Source: Pantoea endophytica (GTDB taxonomy: Bacteria > Pseudomonadota > Gammaproteobacteria > Enterobacterales > Enterobacteriaceae). Taken from it: a DNA stretch of 64,000 bases. The position numbers and the translations under genes were made by a program. The notes under the pieces are model-generated. The model was not told the DNA's origin, did not search any database, and saw nothing but the letters and a program-made list of their open reading frames with translations. Where the stretch lies: contig NZ_PJRT01000005.1 of the NCBI RefSeq assembly GCF_002858935.1, positions 310,001-374,000 of the forward strand, in the 5' to 3' direction. Below are positions 1 to 8,331 of this stretch, piece after piece (the first letter of the stretch is position 1; each line of letters begins with the position of its first letter).

Positions 1-239
1 TCATTAAGCCCGGCATTCTGGCCGGAGCGGTATTTGCGGCGGTGACCTCGTTTGGTGAAGTCTCCGTGAGCCTGTTTCTCAGCGCGCCAGACACCATCAC
101 CGTGCCGGTTCGGGTATTTAATTACGTCGATCAGACTTTCGATCCTACGGTGAATGCGATTTCGGTAATCTTTATTATCTTCGCGGTGCTGATTTTAATG
201 GTAATTGAGAAAACGATTGGGCTGGTGAAGTTGAGTTAG
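1..239 (+). CDS. ABC transporter permease, C-terminal fragment
   Basis: The frame is open from the left edge of the window (codons in phase with base 3) and ends at a TAG at 237-239, so only about the last 79 residues are present. They hold a hydrophobic segment ending in VSLFLSAPDT, a short loop, and a final membrane helix rich in Ile, Val and Phe. This is the layout of the last two helices of inner-membrane permeases of the spermidine/putrescine-iron-thiamine type (BPD_transp_1). The protein would form half of a membrane channel with a partner permease and ATPase encoded upstream, outside the window. The substrate cannot be told from this piece. Confidence 0.75.
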   Translation, partial: IKPGILAGAVFAAVTSFGEVSVSLFLSAPDTITVPVRVFNYVDQTFDPTVNAISVIFIIFAVLILMVIEKTIGLVKLS

Positions 240-349
240 ATTGTTCGGTTATCGCCGCCGTGATGGGGAAATAATGGGATCGTTGCGTGATAAATAATGG
301 ATATTGCGTTTACGGGTCTTTCTCAGAAAATTCTTTAGTTAAACGAGTA

Positions 350-377
350 AACCGCACTGGTAAGTGCGGTTTTTTTT
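350..377 (+). terminator. Rho-independent terminator after the ABC permease
   Basis: A perfect 9-bp stem (AACCGCACT / AGTGCGGTT) with a GGTA loop is followed directly by a run of T. It lies about 110 bases after the permease stop, as expected for the end of that operon. Confidence 0.85.
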
Positions 378-430
378 ATGAATAGGGATCACAACTGGCT
401 AAATTTTCGCTTCACTGAATTTTATTATTC

Positions 431-468
431 CCCTATGGTTTGCGTGGTTAACGGGATTAACTATAGGG
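431..468 (+). promoter_or_regulatory. Inverted repeat covering the Shine-Dalgarno of the 475 gene
   Basis: CCCTATGGTT (431-440) and AACTATAGGG (459-468) are complementary at 9 of 10 positions. The right arm contains the AGGG that serves as Shine-Dalgarno for the ATG at 475. Folding of the RNA would hide the ribosome site. That this controls translation is inference; the element could also be an operator. Confidence 0.35.
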
Positions 469-474
469 ATATTT

Positions 475-1170
475 ATGTACCACAGTGATGCGGTGATACG
501 GCAGCTACAGGCGCAAAGGATTCTGGCAGAAAAGCTCGACAATGCCGTTTCCGGCGTTATTGATGTAGTTTCGGATCAGGTCAGTAAGATCAATAAAGGG
601 GCGACCCGGCTTTCATTTTATGCATCGTGTTTTACTGATGAATACATGGACGTCTGTAAAAATCAGATGCTGGAAGATAATCGTTTTAGAAAAGCAGTCG
701 TTCGGTTAATAAAAGACAGAGATATTATTTTTGCACTGTTGCAAACCTACATAGACTATCAGCTTGGAGGCAGATCTTATCGCCAACTCGAAGCAATTAA
801 AATTCATCTAATGCGAGCAAACATTCACATTGCAGCCAGCACACTAACTACGCGCGCATTTGGTGCTGGAGCGGCTATGGCTGTCGTCATGGGGATGAAT
901 ATAACGCTTCCTGTTGGCCGTAATGTTGGTACTGCAGTTGGTGCGGCAGCGTCAGTATAGGGAATTTATGCCATAGTTCAAAACGCAGCAGACAGCGCAA
1001 AGCGCTTGCAAATAATGCACCCTCCTTTTTACCACGCATTGTATATGCGAGAACTCGAAATGATGTATTTCCTTATTGAACCTTCATTTATGCGGGCTGG
1101 TGCGCTAAAAAATCAATGGCTTTCAGATTACGAAGTCGCTGGAGTATTGATGAAGTTAGTGGGGAAATGA
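475..1170 (+). pseudogene. hcp-island protein interrupted by an in-frame amber stop
   Basis: Translation from ATG 475 runs 161 codons to a TAG at 958-960. Past this TAG the same frame stays open for 69 more codons to a TGA at 1168-1170 and clearly encodes protein (HPPFYHALYMRELEMMYFLIEP and on), so the gene was about 231 codons and carries one nonsense change. The N-terminal part is helical and charged. Residues of about 125-165 form a Gly/Ala-rich hydrophobic stretch on both sides of the stop that could be a membrane hairpin. I do not recognise a named family. Its place just before two small membrane proteins and an hcp gene suggests a T6SS-linked effector or accessory protein, which is inference. 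The 161-residue N-terminal half may still be made. Confidence 0.7.
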
Positions 1171-1355
1171 TGAAGAAATTTTTAAAGCAATGGTTAATAT
1201 CAGAATCGAAGTTCCTGATCTGCACTTACGTGCCGATAGTATTAACAATACTTTTTGCGTTACTACAAATTTACTTTTTCCCAGATAGCAGTATGTTAGG
1301 TGTGGGGATATTTTATTTGTGCTCACTATCATTTGTCATCTACAAATGTCGTTAA
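1167..1355 (+). CDS. Small membrane protein, copy 1 (possible immunity protein)
   Basis: A 62-residue protein is read from ATG 1167, which overlaps the stop of the interrupted upstream gene as ATGA, so translation was probably coupled to it. A longer reading from 1116 would run inside the upstream gene and is less likely. A basic N-terminus (KKFLKQW) is followed by two hydrophobic helices separated by a short FPDSS turn, and the protein ends in a conserved YKCR. It is about half identical to the 63-residue product at 1514-1705. Small two-helix proteins coupled to a membrane-active partner are often immunity proteins, but here that role is only inferred. The premature stop upstream would break the coupling. 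Confidence 0.6.
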   Translation: MMKKFLKQWLISESKFLICTYVPIVLTILFALLQIYFFPDSSMLGVGIFYLCSLSFVIYKCR

Positions 1356-1513
1356 ATTTAAGTTTGAAGTATTTTTGTTTAGGTGCCTATTTTTGCAGGC
1401 TAAACATATGTTCTTGATTGTGAATTTAAGACTCTTAGAGAAATAGCATATGTTCAATGTAATTAGGTGTAAATGCTCGTCAGACTTGTATACGAGTAGG
1501 TTGGAGTAAAACT

Positions 1514-1705
1514 ATGAGAGGGTTTTTAAATCGGTGGTTGATAACGCAATTGCAATTTCTATTACGCATATACGTTCCCGTTTTATGTGCGCTTGTGTTT
1601 GGTATGTTGAAATTTTATTTCTATCCTGAGAGTGGGATGATGAGTGTATGTATAGTTTACCTGTGCGCGTATATTTTTGTTGTTTATAAATGTCGAAAAC
1701 TTTAA
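1514..1705 (+). CDS. Small membrane protein, copy 2 (paralogue of copy 1)
   Basis: A 63-residue protein with a clear GGAG ribosome site nine bases before ATG 1514. It has the same plan as the product at 1167-1355: basic start, two hydrophobic helices, an FYPES turn in place of FFPDS, and a YKCRKL end. About 29 of 61 aligned residues are identical, so this is an old tandem duplication. About 160 AT-rich bases with no other gene separate the copies. It is followed 10 bases later by the hcp gene. A role as immunity protein to a T6SS-linked toxin is a guess from position. Confidence 0.6.
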   Translation: MRGFLNRWLITQLQFLLRIYVPVLCALVFGMLKFYFYPESGMMSVCIVYLCAYIFVVYKCRKL

Positions 1706-1715
1706 GGGATTAAAT

Positions 1716-2194
1716 ATGTCAACTCCAGCACATATCTGGTTAGAAGATGAAAGCGGTTCGCCGATTGTGGGCTCGTGCATGATGCCGACCAGACTCGGTT
1801 CGATAGAGCTCAACTCCGTCATGCACAACATTACCATCCCGGTGGATCCGCACACGGGAAGGCTTACGGCCACAAGAATTCATGCACCAATATCCGTTCA
1901 AAAGGAGTTCGATAGAACAACGCCGGTGCTGTTTCGTGCATTGTGTCAGGCCAGAACGCTGAAATCAGCGACCATCAAGATGTACCGAATTAACGAAGCG
2001 GGTATTGAGGTCGAGTATTTAATATCCGCCTGGATAACGTCAAAATCTCCAGCATCTCACCGGCTCTGCTGCCAAACGGCCAGACCAGCACGCATCTGGA
2101 AAATATTGAGCTACGATCTGAAACGATTACATGGAAATACGTGGACGGTAACATCGTGTTTAAGGATGGATGGAATGAGAGGATGATTGCTTAG
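1716..2194 (+). pseudogene. hcp: Hcp-family T6SS tube protein, frameshifted
   Basis: From ATG 1716 the first 102 or so codons match the Hcp1 family (MSTPAHIWLEDESGSPIVG start, typical HAPISVQKEFD and TIKMYRINEAG segments). At about 2018-2021 the sequence TATTTAATATC lacks one T. Restoring it gives VEYFNIRLDNVKI and carries the protein on, in the codon phase of the TAG at 2192-2194, through ITWKYVDGNIVF to NERMIA. The repaired protein of about 159 residues aligns end to end with the intact Hcp at 49009-49494. Hcp forms the hexameric tube that the T6SS expels and can carry effectors. As written the gene gives a wrong C-terminus. A homopolymer sequencing error is the main alternative. Confidence 0.85.
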
Positions 2195-2233
2195 CTTCTG
2201 GCTAAGATTGCTGACGCTGAGGATTAGAAATAC

Positions 2234-2752
2234 ATGAACAAAATAGTATTGCTCAAAGACGATATAACCAAGGTCCCAGTGGAAGCCATTGTGAACGCCG
2301 CCAATACCTCCTTGCTTGGCGGCGGCGGAGTTGATGGCGCCATCCATCGTGCGGGCGGGCCAGCGATTTTGGCTGAGTGTCAGAAAATCAGAAATCGACA
2401 AGGTGGCTGCAAAGTCGGAGATGCAGTGATCACCACGGCGGGTGATTTGCCAGCAAAATACGTCATTCACACCGTTGGACCACATTGGCATGACGGACGA
2501 CATGACGAAGAAACGCTGTTAAAAAATGCTTATCTGAGCTGTTTTAAACTGGTAGAAGAATATGGCATCCAAACCGTTTCGTTTCCTAATATCAGCACTG
2601 GTATATACAGATTTCCGAAAGTGCTGGCGGCTGAAATCGCACTAGCCGTGATTGATCAGTGTTTGCGTGAGAACGCCAATATCGAGCAAGTCAATTTGGT
2701 CTGCTTTGATGAGGAAAATTACGACCTGTATTCAAAAATGCTTGGGCAATAA
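2234..2752 (+). CDS. ymdB: Macro-domain O-acetyl-ADP-ribose deacetylase (YmdB-like)
   Basis: The 172-residue protein is one macro domain. It shows the ADP-ribose binding and catalytic segments of the YmdB branch: DDITKVPVEAIVNAANTSL near residues 9-27, GGGGVDGAIHRAGGP near 29-43, and NISTGIYRFP near 117-126. Members remove ADP-ribose or acetyl groups from O-acetyl-ADP-ribose and from ADP-ribosylated targets in the cytosol, and E. coli YmdB also binds RNase III. Here it sits 40 bases after the hcp pseudogene on the same strand. Whether it is the housekeeping YmdB or an island-linked paralogue that reverses ADP-ribosylation by a toxin cannot be decided from the window. Confidence 0.85.
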   Translation: MNKIVLLKDDITKVPVEAIVNAANTSLLGGGGVDGAIHRAGGPAILAECQKIRNRQGGCKVGDAVITTAGDLPAKYVIHTVGPHWHDGRHDEETLLKNAYLSCFKLVEEYGIQTVSFPNISTGIYRFPKVLAAEIALAVIDQCLRENANIEQVNLVCFDEENYDLYSKMLGQ

Positions 2753-2902
2753 AGTTCTGTATAATTTCATTCAGCCGCACTCGAATAACGATATATTTAC
2801 GGTTGGCTAGACAACATTGATGGCTATCTTATCGCCATCTTAAGCCGGGAAAAATGGCATTTTTTTACCCTTACTCAATAATCAAAAGGAATGGTTAATA
2901 AC

Positions 2903-4114
2903 ATGGGGTTTAGATTTCGAAAATCGATAAGCATTATTCCCGGTGTAAGGATGAACCTGAGCTCCTCGGGTGCGAGCATGAGTGTTGGGCCGCGAGGGGC
3001 ATCCGTTTCGTTCGGCAAACGCGGTACTTATGCCAATCTGGGACTTCCAGGGACGGGATTGAGCTATCGAACTCGTTTAGATCGAGCAAGTGCAGCGAGC
3101 AGAAAACGCAATGCTTCTCGACAAGAGGATCCCTATTTACGGCAAGAGCTTGAGCAAGAGGTGGAAGCGCTTAATCAGGCTGTAGACGATATTGTGAATA
3201 TCTATCTCCTTACACCTGATCCTCGTACGGTGCATTCCTACTCCGAGCTCGAAGCGCATTATCGGCAGTTGATGTTGCAGCCCTACAATGTGCCTGCACC
3301 TGTCCGTCCCGAAAAGCCCGTTCCTCTTATTGCACCTGAACAACCTGAAGACAATCAAGGTCGTGGTCTTATTGGACGAATATTTGAATCAGCTTCTGCT
3401 CGCCAGGATCGGCAAACACGTAATATTGAGCAATGGCAACGAGAAGTAAAAGAGTGCGAACAGGAAAACGAACTTTTTCTGAAGCGATATCAGGCGATGC
3501 GTCAGCGCTGGGCGGAGCTATACGCTAACTGGAAATTCGATGCGGCTGAACATGAAAAGAAGATTGCAAGCAAGTTGGCAAATATTGAATCGCAATTCGC
3601 CACCGATAACAGCTATTTCGAATCACTTCTGTCCGAAGTCATTCAAGCTGCAGACTGGCCACGCGAGACGCTGGTGTCGTTTCAGGTGAATGCCTCCACA
3701 TCTGAAATTCTCATTGAAGTAGATTTGCCAGAATATGAAATGCTGCCTACTTCATCAGTACGGGTGAATACCCGTGGAACAGAGATTATTGAAAAAGAGT
3801 TGTCACAAAAGGCGATGCGAGAACGTTATGCTTTGCATGTGCACGGTATCGTATTGCGGCTGGCTGGTATGGCTTTTTGCGCGCTGCCATTTAATACCGT
3901 TATCATTAGCGGCTTTACTCAGCGAATCAGTAAACAGACCGGGCACTTAAATGATGAATACATCCTATCCTCACGTATTGAACGTTATTTATTTGAACGG
4001 CTCAACTTTAGCAATCTGGAAAATGTCAGCCCGATTGACGCTTTTGATAAATTCCAAACACAGCGTCGCATGAGCGCAACATTCATTTTTCAACCCGTTA
4101 CACCTATTGTTTGA
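2903..4114 (+). CDS. DUF4236 domain protein
   Basis: About 403 residues. The first 55 residues (MGFRFRKSISIIPGVRMN, then SSSGASMSVGPRGASVSFGKRG and GLPGTGLSY) are a textbook DUF4236 domain, a short Gly/Ser beta-rich module found at the start of many bacterial proteins of unknown role. Residues of about 75-240 are charged, helical and Gln/Glu rich, with coiled-coil character. The C-terminal part of about 150 residues is mixed alpha/beta and I do not recognise it. I prefer ATG 2903 because the domain starts there; ATG 2891 would add four residues and lies directly on the AAGGA. Function unknown; it may be cargo of the hcp island. Confidence 0.75.
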   Translation: MGFRFRKSISIIPGVRMNLSSSGASMSVGPRGASVSFGKRGTYANLGLPGTGLSYRTRLDRASAASRKRNASRQEDPYLRQELEQEVEALNQAVDDIVNIYLLTPDPRTVHSYSELEAHYRQLMLQPYNVPAPVRPEKPVPLIAPEQPEDNQGRGLIGRIFESASARQDRQTRNIEQWQREVKECEQENELFLKRYQAMRQRWAELYANWKFDAAEHEKKIASKLANIESQFATDNSYFESLLSEVIQAADWPRETLVSFQVNASTSEILIEVDLPEYEMLPTSSVRVNTRGTEIIEKELSQKAMRERYALHVHGIVLRLAGMAFCALPFNTVIISGFTQRISKQTGHLNDEYILSSRIERYLFERLNFSNLENVSPIDAFDKFQTQRRMSATFIFQPVTPIV

Positions 4115-4224
4115 GAAGATGATCGCGGCCTCTACTACTCGGAAACCCTAACCAAATTTGACGCGACCGCATTGATTCAGTCTATATCGGGTGACAAAAG
4201 GATCTTTAATAACCCCACACCCAT

Positions 4225-4247
4225 AAAAAAAGCGGCCCTAAGGCCGC
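4225..4247 (-). terminator. Terminator of the malEFG operon
   Basis: Read on the minus strand, GCGGCC and GGCCGC form a 6-bp GC-only stem with a TTAG loop, followed by seven T. It lies about 50 bases beyond the malG stop. The plus strand has no T tract, so it serves malG only. Confidence 0.85.
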
Positions 4248-4296
4248 CAAAACCCTCAACTGCAGTGAACATTGAGGAAGGAGGATAATAAACGGG

Positions 4297-5187
4297 TTAG
4301 CCTTTCACGCCACCAGCCGTCAGGCCGCTGACCAGCCAGCGTTGGGCTAGCAGGAACACCAGCGTAATCGGAATTGCAGAGAGCACCGCCGCTGCCGCAA
4401 AGTCGCCCCACAGATAGTTTTGCGGGTTCAAATATTGCTGCATGCCGACCGCCAGCGTGTAGCTATTCACATCGCGCAGCAGCAATGAAGCAACCGGCAC
4501 TTCGGTGACAGCGGCGATAAATGCCAGAATAAACACCACCGCCAGAATCGGCACCGAAAGCGGCAGCAGCACCAGCCGGAATGCCTGCCACGGTGTGGCG
4601 CCATCCAGCGCGGCGGCTTCTTCCAGCGAACCGTCGATGGTTTCGAAATAGCCTTTAATGGTCCAGACGTGCAGGGCGATGCCGCCGAGATAGGCAAAAA
4701 TCACGCCGCCATGCGTATTCAGGCCGATAAACGGCAAATATTGTCCCAGGCGATCAAACAGCGCATAGAGCGCCACCAGCGACAGCACGGCTGGAAACAT
4801 CTGGAAAATCAGCATGCCTTTAAGCAGCGTGGCGCGCCCGGCAAAACGCATGCGCGCAAAGGCATACGCGCAGGTGGTAGAAAGCGCCACAATGCCAATC
4901 GCGCTGATGGCGGCGATTTTCACCGAGTTCCACAGCCAGAGCAGCACCGGGAAGGGCGGCGGCGTCACGCGGCCATCGGCGTGCTCCACGCTGAAACCTA
5001 ACGCCAGCTGCCAGTGCTCCCAGGAAATCTGCTCCGGGATCAGCGAGCCGGTGGCGAAGTTACCGGCGCGCAGTGAGATAGCGAAGACCATCAGCAGCGG
5101 AAACAGAATTCCCGCAATAAACGTCAGCAGCAGCAGATGCGTCATCAACAGACGCAGCTTTTGCGATTTGGGTTGCACCATAGCCAT
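4297..5187 (-). CDS. malG: Maltose ABC transporter permease MalG
   Basis: The 296-residue product matches E. coli MalG in length and nearly throughout, from [10 protein letters not shown] to LTAGGVKG. Six membrane helices are visible. The cytoplasmic EAA loop ([15 protein letters not shown], around residue 190) is the site that docks on MalK. With MalF it forms the inner-membrane channel that moves maltose and maltodextrins delivered by MalE, powered by the MalK dimer. It is last in the malE-malF-malG operon, nine bases after malF, and is followed by a strong terminator. Expression should depend on MalT and CRP through the promoter in front of malE. Confidence 0.97.
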   Translation of the reverse strand: MAMVQPKSQKLRLLMTHLLLLTFIAGILFPLLMVFAISLRAGNFATGSLIPEQISWEHWQLALGFSVEHADGRVTPPPFPVLLWLWNSVKIAAISAIGIVALSTTCAYAFARMRFAGRATLLKGMLIFQMFPAVLSLVALYALFDRLGQYLPFIGLNTHGGVIFAYLGGIALHVWTIKGYFETIDGSLEEAAALDGATPWQAFRLVLLPLSVPILAVVFILAFIAAVTEVPVASLLLRDVNSYTLAVGMQQYLNPQNYLWGDFAAAAVLSAIPITLVFLLAQRWLVSGLTAGGVKG

Positions 5188-5196
5188 AACGCCTCC

Positions 5197-6717
5197 TTAA
5201 TCGAATTTCATCCGCACGGCTTTGAGATTGATCACCGCCAGCGCGCCCACCAGCAGGAAGATCAGCGTGGCAATCGCCGCCGCCAGACCAAAGTCCTGAC
5301 CGCCGCCGCCTTCAAACGCAATGCGCCAGGTGTAATTGACCAGCAAATCGGTGTAACCCGCTGGCGTGGTGGTGCCGATACGATCCGGTCCGCCGTTGGT
5401 CAGCAGCTGCACCAGCACAAAGTTATTGAAGTTAAAGGCAAAGCTGGCGATCATCAGCGGCATCAGCGGCTTCAACAGCAGCGGCAGGGTAATCAGGAAG
5501 AAGTTCTGCAGCGGCCCGGCGCCGTCCATCGCCGAGGCTTCGTAGAGATCGTCCGGAATCGCTTTCAGCAGCCCCATGCAGAGAATCATCATGTAGGGAT
5601 AGCCGAGCCAGGTATTGACGATCACCAGCATGGTGCGCGCCAGCGTCGGATCGCTGAACCACGCGGGCTGGAAGCCAAACAGCGCTTTGAGCATCACGTT
5701 GATTTCACCGAAGCTCTGGTTGAATAAGCCTTTGAAGATCAATATCGAGATAAACGCCGGCACGGCGTAGGGCAAAATCAGCATCACGCGATACACCGCT
5801 TTGCCTTTCAGCGCTTCCCACTGCACTAAGCAAGCCAGCACCATGCCGACCGCCACGGTGAGAATCACCGTCACGAACGAAAACAGCAGCGTCCAGCCAA
5901 AGATCGCCAGAAACGGTTTTTGAATCCCCTCATCGGTAAACACACGAATGAAATTCTTCCAGCCGGTATTCACCGTAAAGCCCGGACTCAGCGCTTCGCC
6001 GCTCGTGTTCTGATAGAAACCGCTTTCACGATTGGCCTGATAAAGCGCGCCGCTTTGCTGATTTTTCAGGTCGCCGTTGGCTTGCAGTACATACAACGGG
6101 CGCGTGCCGGAGAACTGACGCAGCGAGCTCATCACCACCAAACGACCATCCGGCAGTTCGGCCTGAATCTGGTTCAGCGCCTGGCGGTTGGTGGTGACGA
6201 TGCGCAGCGTGGCGCGTTCGCCCGGCGGTGGCGGGGCGCTGGTCAGTTTCAGCTTTTGTGCTCCGCCAAAGGCAAATGCAGGCGAGACGAAGGTTTGCCC
6301 GTTGGCGGCTTCGGTCAGCACCAGCTGCCAGCGATCACCCGCCGGGATCAGCGAGAAGTTCAGCGCCGACCCATCCTGATACTGACGGCTCAGCAACACC
6401 TGTTGCGCACGTTCCAGCGTCAGCTGGTTGGTGCTGCTGTAGTTGGTAAAGGCAATCGCCACGGTACAGGCGAGCGGAAACAGTACGAACAGCGCCATGC
6501 CGGCGAGTCCGGGATAGACATAGCGCCAGGCGTAAGCGCGACGATTGGCATAAATCCAGATGCCGACGGCGCTGATAATCAGCGTCACCAGCGCAAACAG
6601 ATATTCACCTTTTGCATACATCAGCACGAGCAGATAGCCGACCAGCAGACAGCAGATACCGAGAAAAAGAGCCTTCAGCACGGCGCTGAACCGTGCTGTT
6701 TTCGGTTTTCCTGACAT
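5197..6717 (-). CDS. malF: Maltose ABC transporter permease MalF
   Basis: The 506-residue protein (about 514 in E. coli) has the MalF layout: an N-terminal group of membrane helices, a large periplasmic domain of about 180 residues (roughly 95-275) that touches MalE, then the conserved permease core with the EAA loop (YEASAMDGAGPLQNFF) near residue 400. The core region VQLLTNGGPDRIGTTTPAGYTDLL is highly conserved and helps form the sugar site. It pairs with MalG in the membrane. It starts about 60 bases after malE on the same transcript. Confidence 0.97.
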   Translation of the reverse strand: MSGKPKTARFSAVLKALFLGICCLLVGYLLVLMYAKGEYLFALVTLIISAVGIWIYANRRAYAWRYVYPGLAGMALFVLFPLACTVAIAFTNYSSTNQLTLERAQQVLLSRQYQDGSALNFSLIPAGDRWQLVLTEAANGQTFVSPAFAFGGAQKLKLTSAPPPPGERATLRIVTTNRQALNQIQAELPDGRLVVMSSLRQFSGTRPLYVLQANGDLKNQQSGALYQANRESGFYQNTSGEALSPGFTVNTGWKNFIRVFTDEGIQKPFLAIFGWTLLFSFVTVILTVAVGMVLACLVQWEALKGKAVYRVMLILPYAVPAFISILIFKGLFNQSFGEINVMLKALFGFQPAWFSDPTLARTMLVIVNTWLGYPYMMILCMGLLKAIPDDLYEASAMDGAGPLQNFFLITLPLLLKPLMPLMIASFAFNFNNFVLVQLLTNGGPDRIGTTTPAGYTDLLVNYTWRIAFEGGGGQDFGLAAAIATLIFLLVGALAVINLKAVRMKFD

Positions 6718-6777
6718 GATGCGGTTTTCCTTAACAGCCAGTAACGAGCCGGATTGCGCCGGCTCTGGTAGAGAGGA

Positions 6778-7968
6778 TTACTTGTTGAGTCGTGCCTGCG
6801 CATCTTTCAGCGCCGCATCGACGCTTTGACGTCCGCTCAACGCATTCAGCGTGGCGGTGCGCATCGCGTACCAGAAGGCGGCCATCTGCGGAATGTTTGG
6901 CATGATGTCGCCGTTGCGCGCGTTGGTCATGGTGGCGGCAATGCGCTCATCTTTTTCCAGCGTCTGCTGGAACGATTTCAGCGCCACCGCGCCGAGCGGT
7001 TTGTCTTTGTTGACCGCATCAAGACCGGCGTCGGTCAGCAGGTAATTTTCCAGGAACTCTTTGGCCAGCTCTTTATTCGGGCTGGCGGCATTGATGCCGG
7101 CACTCAGCACGCCGACGAAGGTTTTGGAGTTTTTGCCATGCAGCGTGGGCAGCAGCGTGACGCCGTAGTTGATTTTGCTCTTATCGATGTTGCTCCACGC
7201 CCACGGCCCGTTAATGGTCATGGCGGTTTGCCCCTTGTTAAAGGCGGCTTCAGCGATGGAGTAATCAGTATCGGCATTCAGCGTTTTGGCCTTCACCTGA
7301 TCAACAAGGAAGCTCATGCCCGCTTTTGCCCCTGCGTTATCCACGCCGGTATCTTTCACGTCGTAACGGCCATCGTTGAGCTTAAAGGCATAAGCGCCGC
7401 CCGCCGCCAGCAGCGGCCAGGTGAAGTACGGCTCCTGCAGGTTAAACATCATGGCGCTCTTGCCCTGCGCGCGCATTTTCTTATCAATGGCGGCGATCTC
7501 TTCCCAGCTTTTTGGCGGCTCAGGCAGCAGATCTTTGTTGTAGATCAGGGATAAGGATTCAACCGAAATTGGATAACCGATCAGCTTGCCGTTGAAGCGC
7601 ACCGCATCCCAGGTGAAGGGGAAGATTTTCTCCTGGAAGCGCGCGTCCGGGGAGATCTCCGCTAACAAGCCTGACTGCGCATAACCGCCGAAACGATCGT
7701 GCGCCCAGAAGATGATGTCCGGGCCGTCGCCGGTGGCGGCCACCTGCGGATACTTCTCTTCCATTTTGTCCGGATGCTCAACCGTCACCTTGATGCCGGT
7801 CTCCTGCTCAAACTTTTTACCCACTTCAGCCAGGCCGTTGTAGCCCTTGTCGCCGTTGATCCAGATGACCAGCTTTCCCTCTTCAATCTTTGCAACGGCA
7901 GAAGCTGAAAACAGCACGGCCGTCAGGGCGGAAAGGGCAAAAATGCGTGCACCGGTTTTCATTGTCAT
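6778..7968 (-). CDS. malE: Periplasmic maltose-binding protein MalE
   Basis: A 396-residue pre-protein. A classical signal peptide ends at AVA near residue 26 and leaves [19 protein letters not shown] as the mature start, as in E. coli MBP. The two-lobed solute-binding fold and sugar-contacting stretches ([26 protein letters not shown]) are all present. The protein binds maltose and maltodextrins in the periplasm, hands them to MalFGK2 and presents maltose to the Tar receptor in E. coli. It is the first gene of malEFG and is transcribed away from malK, from a shared regulatory region of 363 bases. Confidence 0.97.
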   Translation of the reverse strand: MTMKTGARIFALSALTAVLFSASAVAKIEEGKLVIWINGDKGYNGLAEVGKKFEQETGIKVTVEHPDKMEEKYPQVAATGDGPDIIFWAHDRFGGYAQSGLLAEISPDARFQEKIFPFTWDAVRFNGKLIGYPISVESLSLIYNKDLLPEPPKSWEEIAAIDKKMRAQGKSAMMFNLQEPYFTWPLLAAGGAYAFKLNDGRYDVKDTGVDNAGAKAGMSFLVDQVKAKTLNADTDYSIAEAAFNKGQTAMTINGPWAWSNIDKSKINYGVTLLPTLHGKNSKTFVGVLSAGINAASPNKELAKEFLENYLLTDAGLDAVNKDKPLGAVALKSFQQTLEKDERIAATMTNARNGDIMPNIPQMAAFWYAMRTATLNALSGRQSVDAALKDAQARLNK

Positions 7969-8331
7969 AACTCCATCCTGTTAGCGGAAACGGAAATCGT
8001 TTTACCTGCTACATTGTGAGTATCTGCCGCCGCTTCTCATCCTCCCCGGCTCTACGCCTGCTTATCACCTGATGTGATCTGCGTTGCAAAACCACCCGGT
8101 TATCACGGGCTAGCGCACACAATCGTCGCTCTGCTCTGCGTCATAGCTCACAAAAATGGTTGCCTGCCGCGTTTTATCAGACAGGTCTGCAAGATCTCCT
8201 CCTCCCGTCTCCTCCCCCACGCTGACGCCATGCGGTGGAGGATGTCGGCGGTTATCTCCTTGCCCATAGTGGTCGCCGGGGTCTGTCCGCCGACTTGCGG
8301 ACAAGGAATAGCAAGCTGAGAGGAAAGCATC
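7969..8331 (+). promoter_or_regulatory. malE-malK divergent control region with MalT boxes
   Basis: This stretch holds no gene. On the malE side, bases 8036-8047 read as GGGGAGGATGAG on the minus strand. On the malK side, the minus strand has two further MalT-like boxes at 8195-8206 and 8208-8218 (the second GGGGGAGGAGA), and the plus strand has GGAGGATG at 8237-8244. The E. coli MalT box is GGGGA(T/G)GAGG. Half CRP sites (TGTGA at about 8015 and 8074, CTCACA near 8146) lie between. This mirrors the E. coli malEp/malKp region, where MalT and CRP act together on both promoters. Confidence 0.7.

Noticed and set aside
958-960. Recoding of the TAG (readthrough or special amino acid)
   Set aside because: No structure or stop-codon context known to promote readthrough is evident, and a decaying island is the simpler account.
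2111-2503. Minus-strand frame across the hcp end and the macro-domain gene
   Set aside because: It overlaps two well-supported genes on the other strand.
5920-6714. Open frame of 264 codons opposite malF
   Set aside because: Antisense shadow of malF; no supporting start signal.
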